Assembly: GCF_001612825.1 (NCBI RefSeq)
Contig: NZ_BDBE01000033.1
Span: 124,001-188,000 of the forward strand
DNA from: Nocardia caishijiensis NBRC 108228
Lineage (GTDB): Bacteria; Actinomycetota; Actinomycetes; Mycobacteriales; Mycobacteriaceae
Length of the DNA stretch: 64,000 nt
Direction: 5' to 3'
The notes under the pieces are model-generated. The model saw only the letters and a list, made by a program, of their open reading frames with translations, ran no database searches and had not been told where the DNA came from. Position 1 is the first letter of the stretch. Every line of letters starts with the position of its first letter. Shown here one piece after another: positions 32,082 to 47,264 of this stretch. The translations under genes were made by a program, and so were the position numbers.

Positions 32082-32546
32082 TCAACCGGCGCCGACGGGA
32101 ACCGTCCAGCTGGTCCGGTCGACGACGCGCAGGGAGTGGTCGAGTTCGAAGACCTGGACGAGGGTTTCGGCGAGACCCAGATCGTCGTCGGCCAGGCCGT
32201 ACAGCGACAGCAGGAAACACGGTTGCCCGGCGACCGGCTCGACCACGACGGGGCAGCCCGACAGCAGCATGAGGACGGTGGCCAGGTCCTCGGCGTGGTC
32301 ACCGCATCCGCACCCGGCCGCGGCGGCCTCGATGAGGTCACCCGGGTGCGGGACGACGTCGTCGAGGGTGATGCCGTCCCAATGGTTTCGCGGACCGAAC
32401 AGGGTCCGATCACTGTGGCTGAGCCAGTGCTGCCTGGCGCGGGCGAGCAGCTGGGCGAGTCGCGTCCCGCACCGGTCCCGGTCGAGAACCTCGACGAACA
32501 AACGGCATCGGTGGCACTCGGCGGTGATCCGTCCCGGCCCCGTCAT
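32082..32546 (-). CDS. Hypothetical Cys-containing protein
   Basis: 154 aa from the ATG at 32546, which overlaps the membrane protein gene by ATGA. There is a CHRC motif (about 11-14), a GCGCGDHAED segment near residue 70 and a helical C-terminal half. A Cys pair near the start and a CGC near the middle could bind metal, but I do not recognise the family. It is the downstream half of a two-gene unit with the small membrane protein. Function unknown. Confidence 0.55.
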   Translation of the reverse strand: MTGPGRITAECHRCRLFVEVLDRDRCGTRLAQLLARARQHWLSHSDRTLFGPRNHWDGITLDDVVPHPGDLIEAAAAGCGCGDHAEDLATVLMLLSGCPVVVEPVAGQPCFLLSLYGLADDDLGLAETLVQVFELDHSLRVVDRTSWTVPVGAG

Positions 32547-32947
32547 CGCGCACCCCGGACGGCGAGACCGGGCATCCCCATCCGGGGACGAAGGCCGGTC
32601 GGCACCCGAACCCGCACCGTTGTGGTGTCGGGCGCCGGGCGGGGTGCGCGACGCCGCCAGGCCGTGGCCAACAACCAGGCTCCGGTGACCAGACACACCA
32701 CCACGGCGGCGATCGCCACCACCAGCGACGCCGTCACCGCCGTGCCGACCTGCGGCGCACCAGCCCGATACTCCAGGACCGCGGCCACGACCGGGCCTGT
32801 CATTCCGCCGCCCGCGGCGAGCAACACCATCGCCCCGGTGACCAGTTCCGTCACCCGCAACGGCCGCCGCACACGCACGCGAACCGCCCGACGGCTTTCC
32901 CGCAGCGAACCCTTCTCTGCCCCGACCACCATTTTCGGCCACCCCAT
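32543..32947 (-). CDS. Two-TM membrane protein
   Basis: 134 aa from the ATG at 32947 (an ATG at 32932 would give 129 aa). A basic N-terminus precedes two transmembrane segments (TELVTGAMVLLAAGGGMTGPVVAAVL and TASLVVAIAAVVVCLVTGAWLLAT, about residues 32-57 and 72-95). The C-terminal tail is basic and Pro-rich. It is coupled by ATGA to the Cys-containing hypothetical gene downstream. No family recognised. Confidence 0.55.
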   Translation of the reverse strand: MGWPKMVVGAEKGSLRESRRAVRVRVRRPLRVTELVTGAMVLLAAGGGMTGPVVAAVLEYRAGAPQVGTAVTASLVVAIAAVVVCLVTGAWLLATAWRRRAPRPAPDTTTVRVRVPTGLRPRMGMPGLAVRGAR

Positions 32948-33210
32948 TTCTGCTGAGCATGCGCACATTCGAACCGGGATCTGCACCGTATAACGGCGAG
33001 TAACTTCCGGACGAAAATGAAATCGAACAGACACCAGCAACCGGTCAGCGACCGCCCGTGGCGGCGATGAGCAGGGGTTTCCGGACTCGCTCGGTGTCAG
33101 TCCGGTCTCGGCGCGAAAGGCGGACAGAACGAACGGCCGCCCTGGCGAGTCGAGGCCACCGGGGCCCGCTGACCGCGACGACAGCGCGCCTACCCCGCTA
33201 CGCTCGGGGG

Positions 33211-33480
33211 ATGCCAGGACCACAGACGCCGCCGCGCAACGGTGCTGGACTGCTCTCGCTGGTCCTCGGTATCTTCGCCTGCGGTTTCTCCGTGATCCCG
33301 TTCGCGAGTGAGTTCCTCGCGGTGCCCGCGGCCGTGATCGCGGTCGGCGCGGCGTTCGTCGGCTGGGACCGGATCGAACGCGGGATCGCGACCAATCGGG
33401 CCGACACCATCGCCGGTGGCGTCCTCGGCGCGCTCGCGCTCGGCGTCGCGACGCTGGTCTACCTCGCGACACACAGCTAG
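33211..33480 (+). CDS. Small DUF4190-like membrane protein
   Basis: 89 aa from the ATG at 33211. Two to three hydrophobic segments: AGLLSLVLGIFACGFSVIPFA, LAVPAAVIAVGAAFVGWDRI, and IAGGVLGALALGVATLVYLA. The Pro-rich start and Gly-rich helices resemble DUF4190 proteins of actinobacteria. It ends four bases inside the stop region of the large convergent gene on the other strand (33477). Function unknown. Confidence 0.6.
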   Translation: MPGPQTPPRNGAGLLSLVLGIFACGFSVIPFASEFLAVPAAVIAVGAAFVGWDRIERGIATNRADTIAGGVLGALALGVATLVYLATHS

Positions 33481-35477
33481 ACCTCCTCGGCCGCGGCACC
33501 TTCCTCCGGCAGTCGATCCGCGCCCCAACTGCGCCGGATGTACCCGGTGACCCGATCGAGTTCCGCGCGGTCGACGGCGGCCGATTCGCCGGGTTCGAGC
33601 GGGTCGAAGTGGAAGATGTAGAGCCGCGAGGCGAACTGTTCGAAGGGCAGCGACGCCTCGCCGAATCGTTCCCCGTGCCCGGCGGTGCCGACGACCACGC
33701 CGTCACCCCAGTCCTGACCGCTGTCATTGTTGGGGTTGTAGAAGTACACGCGCATCTTGCCTTGCGGGTCCAGGCTCACGCGCAGCACGGTGATGGCATG
33801 CCAGCCGACGAAGCGGGCAGCGCTGTCGGTGACCGCGATCCCGGCGGGCTGCGGGTGGATGACGGGCTGGTTGCCGTTGTAGAAGGGGTGATAGCTGGCG
33901 TAGAAATGGCGCTGGAAGTCGTCGAGGTCGACGATCTTGCCGGTGGCGACATCGACATTGATGCGAAAACCTCGGCCCGACCACCAGCCGTGGAATTCGG
34001 GGTTGATCCAGCGGTGCGGGTCGCCCTCGCGCCCGGCGCACCGGCGGCCCATTTCGGCGTAGATGCGGTCCAGGTGGGGCACCACCAGCAGTGATACCGG
34101 GTCGAGGTCGTGGTGGGGCAGTGCGTTCACCTGCTCCCCCGACTCGCGTGACGACAGTGGCCGACCTTCGAAGTGCATGACGATCTCGTCGTCACGCGCC
34201 GCCCACACCACCGTCTGCAACAGGTAGTCGGGATCGTTGTAGGCCCACATCGACAGCGCCCGCGCCGACTGACAGGTGGGGTTGTCACCCTGGCCGATGC
34301 CGAGCGGCTGCCCCAGTACCGACAGCACGCCCGCGAGCAACCGTGCGCGCGGGTCGGGCACGGCGCCGAACACCTCGGTCAACCGCTGCTGGGAATGCGG
34401 CGACAGCCGCAGCGACAACTGCCGCCACAGCGCGGGCGCCACCGGCGGCTGATAGAGGATGCCGCGCTCGAGCAGCAACGCCAAACCGTAGACACACTGG
34501 GCTGTTTCGACGAACACGGCCTGCTCGATCAGGGTGCGCACGAGTTCGTGGTAGCAGAGCAGGCTGTCGCGACCGGTGCTCGACAGTCCCATCGCCTCAC
34601 CGAGCAGGTATTCGCCTTTGCCGAGCAGAAAGCGCAGCAGCACAGCGTGATACGGCGACACCAGACCGGTGTCGTGCATGGAGCGCGCGAAACCTGTCGC
34701 CTCGTATTGCAAGGCGCTGTCGTCCATGGATTCGAGGCGGGCGCGGTAGATCTCGACGCCCGGGTCCTCCCGGCACCCCTCGGTGGTGCCGTAGAGGCTG
34801 CTGATGAGCCGATCGGCGCCGAGCCCACTTGCGCCGAGATCGACATCGGGATTGGCTCTGGCCACCGCGATCTGGGTGATCATCCGCTTCACCGCGTCGA
34901 CCTGGATGGGCCGTTGTCGCAGAATGCGCCAGATCTCGTCCACGAGATTCTCGAGCACCTTCTCGTACCCGACCTCGGCGACCAGGTAGTGCAGCAGCTC
35001 GCGCGGCACCTGCGCCATCCGGCCCTGTTGTTCGCGCTCGGCCTCCGACGGCGGCGAGAACAGCAGCGACAGGTTCACCGCGAGCACCTGCGACAGGTGC
35101 TCGGCGGCCGCCGCGGCCGAGATCAGCGGATGCTCGTAATCGCCCTTGGTCACAGCGAGCAACCGCAGATCGCTCACCGCCTCCACCACAACGGTGTCGG
35201 CGTTGGCGCTGCGCAGCGAACCGGTGCTCAGCGCCGGAATGAGAATCTGCGGTTGCGCCCAATCGGTGCCGAGGAACAGGCCTGCCGCCTCGAGGCGCTG
35301 CGCTCGCTCGCGTACCGCCGCACACCCGCCCGGCACCAGCAGTACCCGGCGCAGCGCGTCGAGCACCCTGGGCAGCTTCACCTGCTTGCCGAATTCGCCG
35401 GTGTCGTAGAGGGCACCGGTGGCGTGGTCGAGGGTGGCGAGACGCTTGTCGAGCGTCGCCTGGTCGCGTGGACTCAA
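33477..35477 (-). CDS. Large protein with a papain-like Cys/His/Asn domain, partner of ATP-grasp
   Basis: 666 aa, the second gene of a two-gene unit 12 bases after the ATP-grasp gene. Residues 1-390 are largely helical and not recognised. The C-terminal 265 residues hold GIGQGDNPTCQSARALSMW (Cys402), RFVGWHAITVLR (His560) and VYFYNPNNDSGQDWG (Asn581-584). The order Cys, His, Asn with these spacings is that of papain-like/transglutaminase-like cysteine enzymes. Strands between them (NPEFHGWWSGRGFRINVDVATG) fit that fold. It could condense, trim or cross-link a peptide made by the ATP-grasp partner. The fold assignment is by motif only. Confidence 0.65.
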   Translation of the reverse strand: MSPRDQATLDKRLATLDHATGALYDTGEFGKQVKLPRVLDALRRVLLVPGGCAAVRERAQRLEAAGLFLGTDWAQPQILIPALSTGSLRSANADTVVVEAVSDLRLLAVTKGDYEHPLISAAAAAEHLSQVLAVNLSLLFSPPSEAEREQQGRMAQVPRELLHYLVAEVGYEKVLENLVDEIWRILRQRPIQVDAVKRMITQIAVARANPDVDLGASGLGADRLISSLYGTTEGCREDPGVEIYRARLESMDDSALQYEATGFARSMHDTGLVSPYHAVLLRFLLGKGEYLLGEAMGLSSTGRDSLLCYHELVRTLIEQAVFVETAQCVYGLALLLERGILYQPPVAPALWRQLSLRLSPHSQQRLTEVFGAVPDPRARLLAGVLSVLGQPLGIGQGDNPTCQSARALSMWAYNDPDYLLQTVVWAARDDEIVMHFEGRPLSSRESGEQVNALPHHDLDPVSLLVVPHLDRIYAEMGRRCAGREGDPHRWINPEFHGWWSGRGFRINVDVATGKIVDLDDFQRHFYASYHPFYNGNQPVIHPQPAGIAVTDSAARFVGWHAITVLRVSLDPQGKMRVYFYNPNNDSGQDWGDGVVVGTAGHGERFGEASLPFEQFASRLYIFHFDPLEPGESAAVDRAELDRVTGYIRRSWGADRLPEEGAAAEEV

Positions 35478-35489
35478 TCGCCGATCCGA

Positions 35490-36737
35490 TCAGATGTAGA
35501 AGTCGAGCTCTTCTTGTCGCTTCAGCAGATCCCGCAGAGTGTACGGATCGTCACCGAAGAAGTAGAGCAGGCCCCAATGGTTACCGAAAGCTGTTCGCTT
35601 GGTGACTTTCTCGGCCAACGGCTCGGTGAGCTCGTGGGACTCGAAGTAGTCGTGGTCCTCGGTTTCCGGCGGAATCGACAGCTGGCTGACCACGCGCCTG
35701 CGCGGATACACCCCGAAGCACCCGGCGTGCCCGGTGGCGTCGACGACTTCCTTCGGGAAGAAGGCGTCGATCTCCTCGTCGGTGGTCTTCGGGTCGAAGG
35801 CAAGCACCAGCGCGTGATAGGCGTTGAAACCGTAGGTGCGTTCGAGGAGTTCGAACACCTTGAAACCCGGTGGCCGATAGGCGACCTCGCCGAAATACAT
35901 CTCGCCGTCGCTGGTGACGAAGTACTCGGGATGGATGAAGCCGAACTCGATATCGAAAGTCTTGATGAGCTTTTCGACCTGACGGGTGATCTCCGGCCGA
36001 TACTTCTCGAGTTCAGGAGTGGCCGGAACGAAGACCGAATAGCCGAGGGTGACGTATTCGGAGATGTTGAGAAAACAGATGCGGCCCTTGTGCACCCAGG
36101 CCTCCACCGCGAACTCCCAGCCGTCGAGGTGCGATTCCATCAGCATCGGGAACTCGTCGTCGGGGATGGTGTCGATCTCGTCGGGCGTGCGGATCACGCG
36201 GTGGCCGAGGCAACCCGCCTTGTCGAAGGCCTTGAGGTGTATCGGGTCGTTGGGGTCGCCGTCGAGCTTGAGCAGGGTCTGGTTGACCCGCTTGAGGAAA
36301 CGAGCCACGTCGTCGCGATCGTGCGCCTCCTCGAAGATACCGACCCGGATGCCGCCGAGCTGGGCGCGCCGCTTCATCAGCGACTTGTCGCGCAGCAGCA
36401 TGGCCTGGCCGAGCAGGCGAGGGTTGTCGAGCAGCACCGAGTTGATCGCGCCCGCCCATTCGACGGTTTCCTCGAAGATCGGGATGGCGACGTCGACGCC
36501 CAGATCCTTCAGCGTTTCCGCGATCTCCATCGAACGATCGTTGAGTCGTTCGAAATCCCATGGGATATAGGGAATGTTGTGTTCTGTGCAATAATCTTGC
36601 GCCCAAGCGGGGGCTACCACGATGTAGCGCCGATCGAAACGATCGACGGCCGCCACGGCGTTCAAACTCCAGCCCAAAAGGGCGATATAGCCTTTGTTCG
36701 GATTTCGACTCTGGGATTCGTCAGCGGAAATCGACAA
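35490..36737 (-). CDS. ATP-grasp domain enzyme
   Basis: 415 aa. The N-terminal pre-ATP-grasp fold (LGWSLNAVAAVDRFDRRYIVVAP) is followed by DKSLMKRRAQLGGIRVG (about residue 118), the ATP-binding KAFDKAGCLGHRVI and the metal-binding GFIHPEYFV...GEMYFGEVAYRPPG near residue 270-300. The GEVAYRPPG motif is the ligand-Glu region of the superfamily. Such enzymes join carboxylates to amines, giving amide or peptide bonds. Neighbouring papain-like protein suggests a shared peptide or small-molecule substrate. No biosynthetic cluster surrounds it, so substrate is unknown. Confidence 0.8.
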   Translation of the reverse strand: MSISADESQSRNPNKGYIALLGWSLNAVAAVDRFDRRYIVVAPAWAQDYCTEHNIPYIPWDFERLNDRSMEIAETLKDLGVDVAIPIFEETVEWAGAINSVLLDNPRLLGQAMLLRDKSLMKRRAQLGGIRVGIFEEAHDRDDVARFLKRVNQTLLKLDGDPNDPIHLKAFDKAGCLGHRVIRTPDEIDTIPDDEFPMLMESHLDGWEFAVEAWVHKGRICFLNISEYVTLGYSVFVPATPELEKYRPEITRQVEKLIKTFDIEFGFIHPEYFVTSDGEMYFGEVAYRPPGFKVFELLERTYGFNAYHALVLAFDPKTTDEEIDAFFPKEVVDATGHAGCFGVYPRRRVVSQLSIPPETEDHDYFESHELTEPLAEKVTKRTAFGNHWGLLYFFGDDPYTLRDLLKRQEELDFYI

Positions 36738-36820
36738 ACCTTATCCCTTCTCGATCGACAGCCGACAGGCTGCCAACCGAGAATTACCCAGTTCCGGCCG
36801 ACGAAATCATGACGAAGCTG

Positions 36821-36852
36821 TGACCGGCCGCCCCGGACGGGACGGCCGGTCA
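36821..36852 (-). terminator. Terminator hairpin after the acyl-CoA carboxylase gene
   Basis: TGACCGGCCG (36821-36830) pairs perfectly with CGGCCGGTCA (36843-36852) around a 12-nt loop. It lies 12 bases beyond the stop codon of the minus-strand carboxylase gene and 84 bases before the ATP-grasp start. No U-tract. Confidence 0.7.
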
Positions 36853-36863
36853 CCCGAAACCGC

Positions 36864-42320
<5,457 letters not shown>

Positions 42321-42611
42321 TCGCCGACTCCTTCCACAATTCTCCAAGGACCTGGCCCGGACGGGTGAGGTTGCGAAACTCGCGATTGCTGGCAGTCTGC
42401 CCTCTTCTGCCACGTATGTGTACCGCGAGGCGCGGTTACCCGCACGTATCGTTGTCCGAAGCGGCAGCGCGCGTCTGGCGATACAGACATATCGCCGCGT
42501 CGTGCAGATGATTACGGATGGCGAGCCGAATGCGTTCGAGGCGGACACACGTCGGCGCCGCGCGCCCGGGTCGGGCGGCGGCGCCGATGGGGAACTGCCA
42601 GGTGGAACGGG

Positions 42612-43604
42612 CTAGGCCATGACGAGCGCGGTCTCGTCGAACTCGATGACGTCGTCCACGACGCGACGCGGGGTGGATTCCAGCGGCGCGGCGGCGTGCG
42701 GCATCACGCCGAGGCGGACCATCACGTGCGGGAAGGCGCATTCCTGCAGCACGGTGGTGCGGATCTGGTCGCGCAGGTCGAGCATGCCGAGCGGTTCGGA
42801 CTGCAGACTGGTGGCCAGACCGAGGTGGGTCGCTTCGAGCAGGATGGCGCTGGTCGCCTCACCGGCCCGCAGCTGGGAGAGCCGGGTGTCGCGCGGGGTG
42901 CACACCACCAGCCAGTGGGCGGCGTCGGGTTCCTCGGTGAACTCCGACAGCTGCGCGTCGGCGAAGACCCGCACCGGCAGTTCGTCGGAACGTCGGGACG
43001 CGGGCGCGTTGTGGGCGGGCACCCCCGCGAGTTCGCCGTGGCAGCCGCTCCATTCGCCCAGTTCCGCGAGGTAGTCCCCGTCGACGGCGTGCCGGGCGGC
43101 GGCCGAGCGCATGGGTTCGGCCAGCTCGGGCAGCAGCATGTCCGGGACATGACGGGCCGCGGCGCCGAAGCGGGAGGCACAGCGCGACACCGTGCGCAGG
43201 TCGCGCGCCGGGATGGGCAGGTCGGGAAAGCGGCGCCGATCCGAGCGGCGCACGTGGATGGCGGCGGCCAACCGGATGTCGTGATCGCTCGGCGAGCGCG
43301 GGGTGAGTTCGACCCGCGCGAGATGATCGGGTCGCGCGGGGTCGGGCAGCCGTTCGATGACCGCGTGCCAGCCGAGCATCGCGAACGCGACGGCCAGATG
43401 GTGCAGCGCGGCACCACAGCTCACCATCAGCGCGCGGGCGCGCGGATCGGTCGCGGTGACCTGCCTGCCGAAATCGGCGAACAGGTCGACGCGCCCGTGG
43501 CCGATGCGCCACCGCCACGGCTGGGTGTTGTGCACCGACGGCGCGCGCACGGCCAACTCCACCGCGTCACGGCACGTCTGCGTACTCGGTCTTTTGCGAA
43601 GCAA
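42612..43604 (-). CDS. Acg/Rv2032-like nitroreductase-family protein
   Basis: 330 aa from the TTG at 43604 (GTCGGGGGCGG upstream), which matches the 331-aa length and N-terminus of mycobacterial Acg proteins. DAVELAVRAPSVHNTQPWRWRIG at the start is the flavin-binding signature of the nitroreductase fold, and the protein continues as the duplicated, shortened half typical of Acg, which binds FMN but lacks activity in the studied examples. In mycobacteria the genes are induced by hypoxia through DosR. Confidence 0.75.
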   Translation of the reverse strand: MLRKRPSTQTCRDAVELAVRAPSVHNTQPWRWRIGHGRVDLFADFGRQVTATDPRARALMVSCGAALHHLAVAFAMLGWHAVIERLPDPARPDHLARVELTPRSPSDHDIRLAAAIHVRRSDRRRFPDLPIPARDLRTVSRCASRFGAAARHVPDMLLPELAEPMRSAAARHAVDGDYLAELGEWSGCHGELAGVPAHNAPASRRSDELPVRVFADAQLSEFTEEPDAAHWLVVCTPRDTRLSQLRAGEATSAILLEATHLGLATSLQSEPLGMLDLRDQIRTTVLQECAFPHVMVRLGVMPHAAAPLESTPRRVVDDVIEFDETALVMA

Positions 43605-43936
43605 TGTCCGCCCCCGACTTCCTGTTGGCGAATACTCCAATTCCTCGAGCTCGGTTCCCGACCATAGGTGCGCTACCAGCGACTTTCCATGTGATCTGAT
43701 CCGTTGACCAGTTCGTGACAAAGCCCGGAACCCCGGCGGACGGCCCGTAGAAGGCCGAATTCCGACCGCCACGACCACTCCGACACCGCTCCCCGGCGTG
43801 TCGAAGCTCGCACCCGCGGTTATCTCACCGTGACCTTTCGGGGACCACGAACTGCGCGTCGCCCCGCACGCCGAGGCCGAGGCCGCGCCGCCACCTTCAC
43901 CACGCCGAGGAACTCACCGCGCTGATCGCGCGGTGC
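43605..43936. other. 332-base gap upstream of the nitroreductase gene
   Basis: No open frame with codon bias, repeat or hairpin stands out. It must hold the promoter of the nitroreductase gene. At 43840-43852 GGGGACCACGAAC loosely resembles one half of a DosR box, but the second half is missing. Confidence 0.4.
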
Positions 43937-44968
43937 TCACTTCTGCCAGTAGTTCTTCGGGCCGACGGTGGTCGCCGCCGCGTTGGCGCCCGCCTTGCAC
44001 CATTCCTCGAGGCTGCTGTTGTCGGACAGGTCGATGTAGATGCCGGTGGCCTGGGTGAAGTAGCGGTGACTGTAGGCCGACCACTGCACGCGGGTGGCGG
44101 ACATGATGTCGCCGTGGCAGGTGTCACTGGCCAGACCCGTTGTGGGGCACCAGATTCCCCAGTCCTGCACGTCACCGTCGAGGGTGTCGTAGGCCGAACG
44201 GGCGGCGGAGTGGGTGGGGAACACCAACACGTTCACCGACACCAGGATGTGGTCGTCCTTGTCGATGTAGGAGCCGGTGAGATTGGTCGTGCACCCGTTG
44301 GACGTGATCGCCGAGGACACGTTGTCGGAGTTGCCCGGCTGATCGCAGCCGTGCTCGCCGCTGGCGCGCAGCGTGTAGAGCACACCCTTGGAGTCGGTGA
44401 AACTCTGCGGCAGCAGGGCTTTCACGGTGAGCGGGGTGTCGTCGGTCGACGCGCTGTCGAGCGAGTTCCAGTCGAACGGCTTCGAGGTCGGCGCCGCCGA
44501 GGTGGTGGAGTAGGTGGACGGCACCGTCGAGGACGTGGTGGTCGGCGCGGCGACGACCGGGGAGTCGGGATCGGAGTTGCCACCGACCACCACCGCGACC
44601 ACGATCAGCACGAGGAACGCGCAGACCACCGCACCGCCGATCAGCCACGGCGTCGACGACGAACCCGCCCGCGCGTACGGCGGGCGCGGCTGCTGCCACT
44701 GCGGCTGTCCCATCATCGGCTGACCGGGCATCGGCTGCCCCGGTCCCGGCTGCTGCCACGGCTGGCTCACCGGTGGCTGCTGCCACTGCTGCCCCTGCGG
44801 GCCGACGGGCCACTGGGGCTGACTCATCGGGGGCTGCTGCCCGACGCCGGGCGCGTCCGCGCGCACCGTCGGCGCGGCGGAGTCGGCCTGCTGCCCATCG
44901 GCGCGCGGCGTCATCCACCACGAACCCTGATCGTCGGCACCCCCGACGGGCGGATCTTCGCGTGTCAC
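43937..44968 (-). CDS. Gln/Pro-rich membrane protein with extracytoplasmic Cys domain
   Basis: 343 aa from the GTG at 44968, chosen for GGGAGAG four bases upstream; an ATG at 45052 would add 28 residues. An N-terminal cytosolic part (1-105) is rich in Gln, Pro, Gly and Trp (QPQWPVGPQGQQW, QPGPGQPMPGQPMM). One transmembrane segment follows (PWLIGGAVVCAFLVLIVVAVVVGG, about 108-131), then a Ser/Thr linker and a C-terminal domain of about 170 residues with four Cys pairs. The layout resembles mycobacterial Pro-rich membrane proteins with a secreted sensor or binding domain. Function unknown. Confidence 0.6.
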   Translation of the reverse strand: MTREDPPVGGADDQGSWWMTPRADGQQADSAAPTVRADAPGVGQQPPMSQPQWPVGPQGQQWQQPPVSQPWQQPGPGQPMPGQPMMGQPQWQQPRPPYARAGSSSTPWLIGGAVVCAFLVLIVVAVVVGGNSDPDSPVVAAPTTTSSTVPSTYSTTSAAPTSKPFDWNSLDSASTDDTPLTVKALLPQSFTDSKGVLYTLRASGEHGCDQPGNSDNVSSAITSNGCTTNLTGSYIDKDDHILVSVNVLVFPTHSAARSAYDTLDGDVQDWGIWCPTTGLASDTCHGDIMSATRVQWSAYSHRYFTQATGIYIDLSDNSSLEEWCKAGANAAATTVGPKNYWQK

Positions 44969-45136
44969 AGGTCTCTCCCAGCCCCGCGGCATCGATTCGG
45001 TGATGTCCGCGTCCCTCTCCGAAATTTTGGCGCCTGTTCGGGTGGAAGGCAAACCCGTCGCGCCGTATTCGCTGTGGCGCAGTGTTCCCGATGCCTCGAT
45101 GTGACATCCACGCGGGTCGCGTGATAGTCACATGGC

Positions 45137-47209
45137 ATGGCGTGGTCACCATCGGTTCTCTCGCCGGAGACCTCGGCAGGTTCGGGCTCGACGGCCGAAC
45201 AGCGCAGCGGCACAACGGGATACCGATCCGATCTCGACGGTTTGCGCGGCCTGGCGATCGGCCTCGTCGTGGTCTTCCACATCTGGTTCGGTCGGGTCTC
45301 GGGTGGCGTAGACGTCTTTTTGGTGCTGTCCGGCTATTTCTTCACCGGCATGCTGCTGCGCCGCGCCGAGCACGGTCCACGCGGGTGGGTGTGGCCGGTG
45401 GTGCGGCGCACCGCCCGGCGATTGCTCCCCGCTATGGCCGTGGTGCTGGCCGGTGTGCTCGTGGCCTCGATACTGATGCTGCCCTACACCCAGTGGTCGG
45501 CGGTGGCGGCGCAGACGCTCGCCTCGTTGCTGTTCGCGCAGAACTGGGAACTGGCGCTCACCTGGGCCGATTATCTGGCCGCCGACCCGTCGGTGAGCCC
45601 ACTACAGCACCTCTGGTCGATGTCGGTGCAGGGCCAGTTCTATCTGGTCGCGCTGATCCTCGTCGCGGTGTGCGCACGGCTGCGACGCACGCGAGCCGTG
45701 GTCGGTGTCATCGTGATCGCCGCTGCCGCAGCGTCTTTCGTGTATGCCACCCGGGGAACCGCGACCCATCAGGGCTGGAACTACTACGACACCCTCGCGC
45801 GCGGATGGGAACTGCTCGTCGGCGCGGCGCTCGCCGTCGCCGCGCCCTACCTGGTGCTGCCGCGCTGGTGCCGCGCGCCGTTGGCCGCCCTCGGTATCGC
45901 GGGAGTCGTGCTGTGCGGCTGGGTGATCCGCGACGCCGCCAACCACTTCCCCGGCCCGGCCGCCCTGCTGCCGGTGCTCGCGGCCGCGGCGGTGATCGTG
46001 TCGGTCGCGAATGTGGCGCGCCACGAATGGAATCGGCCCAACCGGCTCCTCGCCCACCGACACATGCGGTTGCTCGGCGAGCTCGCCTACCCGCTGTACC
46101 TGTGGCACTGGCCGATTCTCATCTTCTTCCTCACCGAACGCGACACCCCCGAGGTCGATCTGCTCGGCGGCACCGGGGTGATCGCGGTGTCGCTGGCGCT
46201 GGCCTGGCTCACCCATCAGCTGATCGAGAAGCCGTTGCGCGCCAAGTCCCGACGGCCCGGTCGGCGCCTGGTCACCGCGGGCATCGCGGCACTGCTCGCG
46301 GCGGTGGTGGCGACCGCGTCGGCCTGGGAGTTCGCTGTCGTCCGGGCGGCCCCGCCCGCCGAACCCACCGATGTGGAGGCGATCAGGTACCCCGGTGCGC
46401 GAGCGCTCACCGCGCACACACCGGTCGCACCGGAACCGTTGCGGCCAAGCCTTTTCGAGGCACGCAACGACCAGCCGCCGCCGACCCTCGACGGCTGCAT
46501 CGCCGACTGGAACACCCGCAGCGTCATCACCTGCACCTACGGCGACCCCGCCGCCGAACGCACCATCGCGATGGCGGGCAGCTCCCACGTCGAACACTGG
46601 TTGCCCGCGCTGCAGATCCTGGCCGAGGAGCATTCCTTCCGCATCCAGGTGTATCTGAAGATGGGCTGCCCGCTCACCCTCGCCGAGGACGCCACCTACA
46701 ACGGCGAACCGATCCCCGACTGCCGGGACTGGTCGCGCGAGGTGATCGACCGGCTCGGCACCGACCGCCCCGACTGGGTGTTCACCATCGGCACCAGGCC
46801 ACGCGACGCGGGCGGCGACGAGACCCCACCGGAGTTCCTCGAGGTGTGGACGGCCCTGTCCGAACGTGGCCTGTCGGTGCTCACCCTGCGCGACACCCCG
46901 TGGCTGCGCCGCGACGGTGTGCGCTACCGCGCCACCGACTGCCTGGCCTCGGGCGGCGACCGGATCAGCTGCGGCATGCGCCGCGCCGACGCCCTCGACC
47001 CGATCGACCCGCAGCGCGAAGCGGCGGCGGCCTTTCCACACGTCTTCCCCGTCGACCTCACCGACGCCGTCTGCGGGCCGACGGTCTGCGCCGTCACCGA
47101 GGGCAATGTGCTGATCTACCACGACGAGCACCACCTCACCGCCACCTACTCGCGCACCCTCGCCGACGCACTCGGCCGCGGCATCGGCCCCGTGCTCGGA
47201 TGGTGGTGA
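45137..47209 (+). CDS. Acyltransferase-3/SGNH-domain membrane acetyltransferase
   Basis: 690 aa. Residues 20-400 form the acyltransferase-3 membrane domain: YRSDLDGLRGLAIGLVVVFHIW with the catalytic-site His in VFHIW, then GGVDVFLVLSGYFFTG, and a series of hydrophobic helices. Residues 420-690 form an SGNH-like domain with GSSHVEHW (block I Ser) and HDEHHLTATYSRTLA near the end (catalytic His). This OatA-like arrangement moves acetyl groups across the membrane to O-acetylate a wall polymer, lipid or exopolysaccharide. Acceptor unknown. Confidence 0.85.
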   Translation: MAWSPSVLSPETSAGSGSTAEQRSGTTGYRSDLDGLRGLAIGLVVVFHIWFGRVSGGVDVFLVLSGYFFTGMLLRRAEHGPRGWVWPVVRRTARRLLPAMAVVLAGVLVASILMLPYTQWSAVAAQTLASLLFAQNWELALTWADYLAADPSVSPLQHLWSMSVQGQFYLVALILVAVCARLRRTRAVVGVIVIAAAAASFVYATRGTATHQGWNYYDTLARGWELLVGAALAVAAPYLVLPRWCRAPLAALGIAGVVLCGWVIRDAANHFPGPAALLPVLAAAAVIVSVANVARHEWNRPNRLLAHRHMRLLGELAYPLYLWHWPILIFFLTERDTPEVDLLGGTGVIAVSLALAWLTHQLIEKPLRAKSRRPGRRLVTAGIAALLAAVVATASAWEFAVVRAAPPAEPTDVEAIRYPGARALTAHTPVAPEPLRPSLFEARNDQPPPTLDGCIADWNTRSVITCTYGDPAAERTIAMAGSSHVEHWLPALQILAEEHSFRIQVYLKMGCPLTLAEDATYNGEPIPDCRDWSREVIDRLGTDRPDWVFTIGTRPRDAGGDETPPEFLEVWTALSERGLSVLTLRDTPWLRRDGVRYRATDCLASGGDRISCGMRRADALDPIDPQREAAAAFPHVFPVDLTDAVCGPTVCAVTEGNVLIYHDEHHLTATYSRTLADALGRGIGPVLGWW

Positions 47210-47264
47210 CCAGCGAATTCGCTTGGGCATGCGGGCAACTCGGGAAGTCCGTAGCCTCGAGGGC

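Noticed and set aside
43840..43852. DosR box upstream of the Acg-like gene
   Set aside because: Only one loose half-site is present and it lies about 240 bases from the start.
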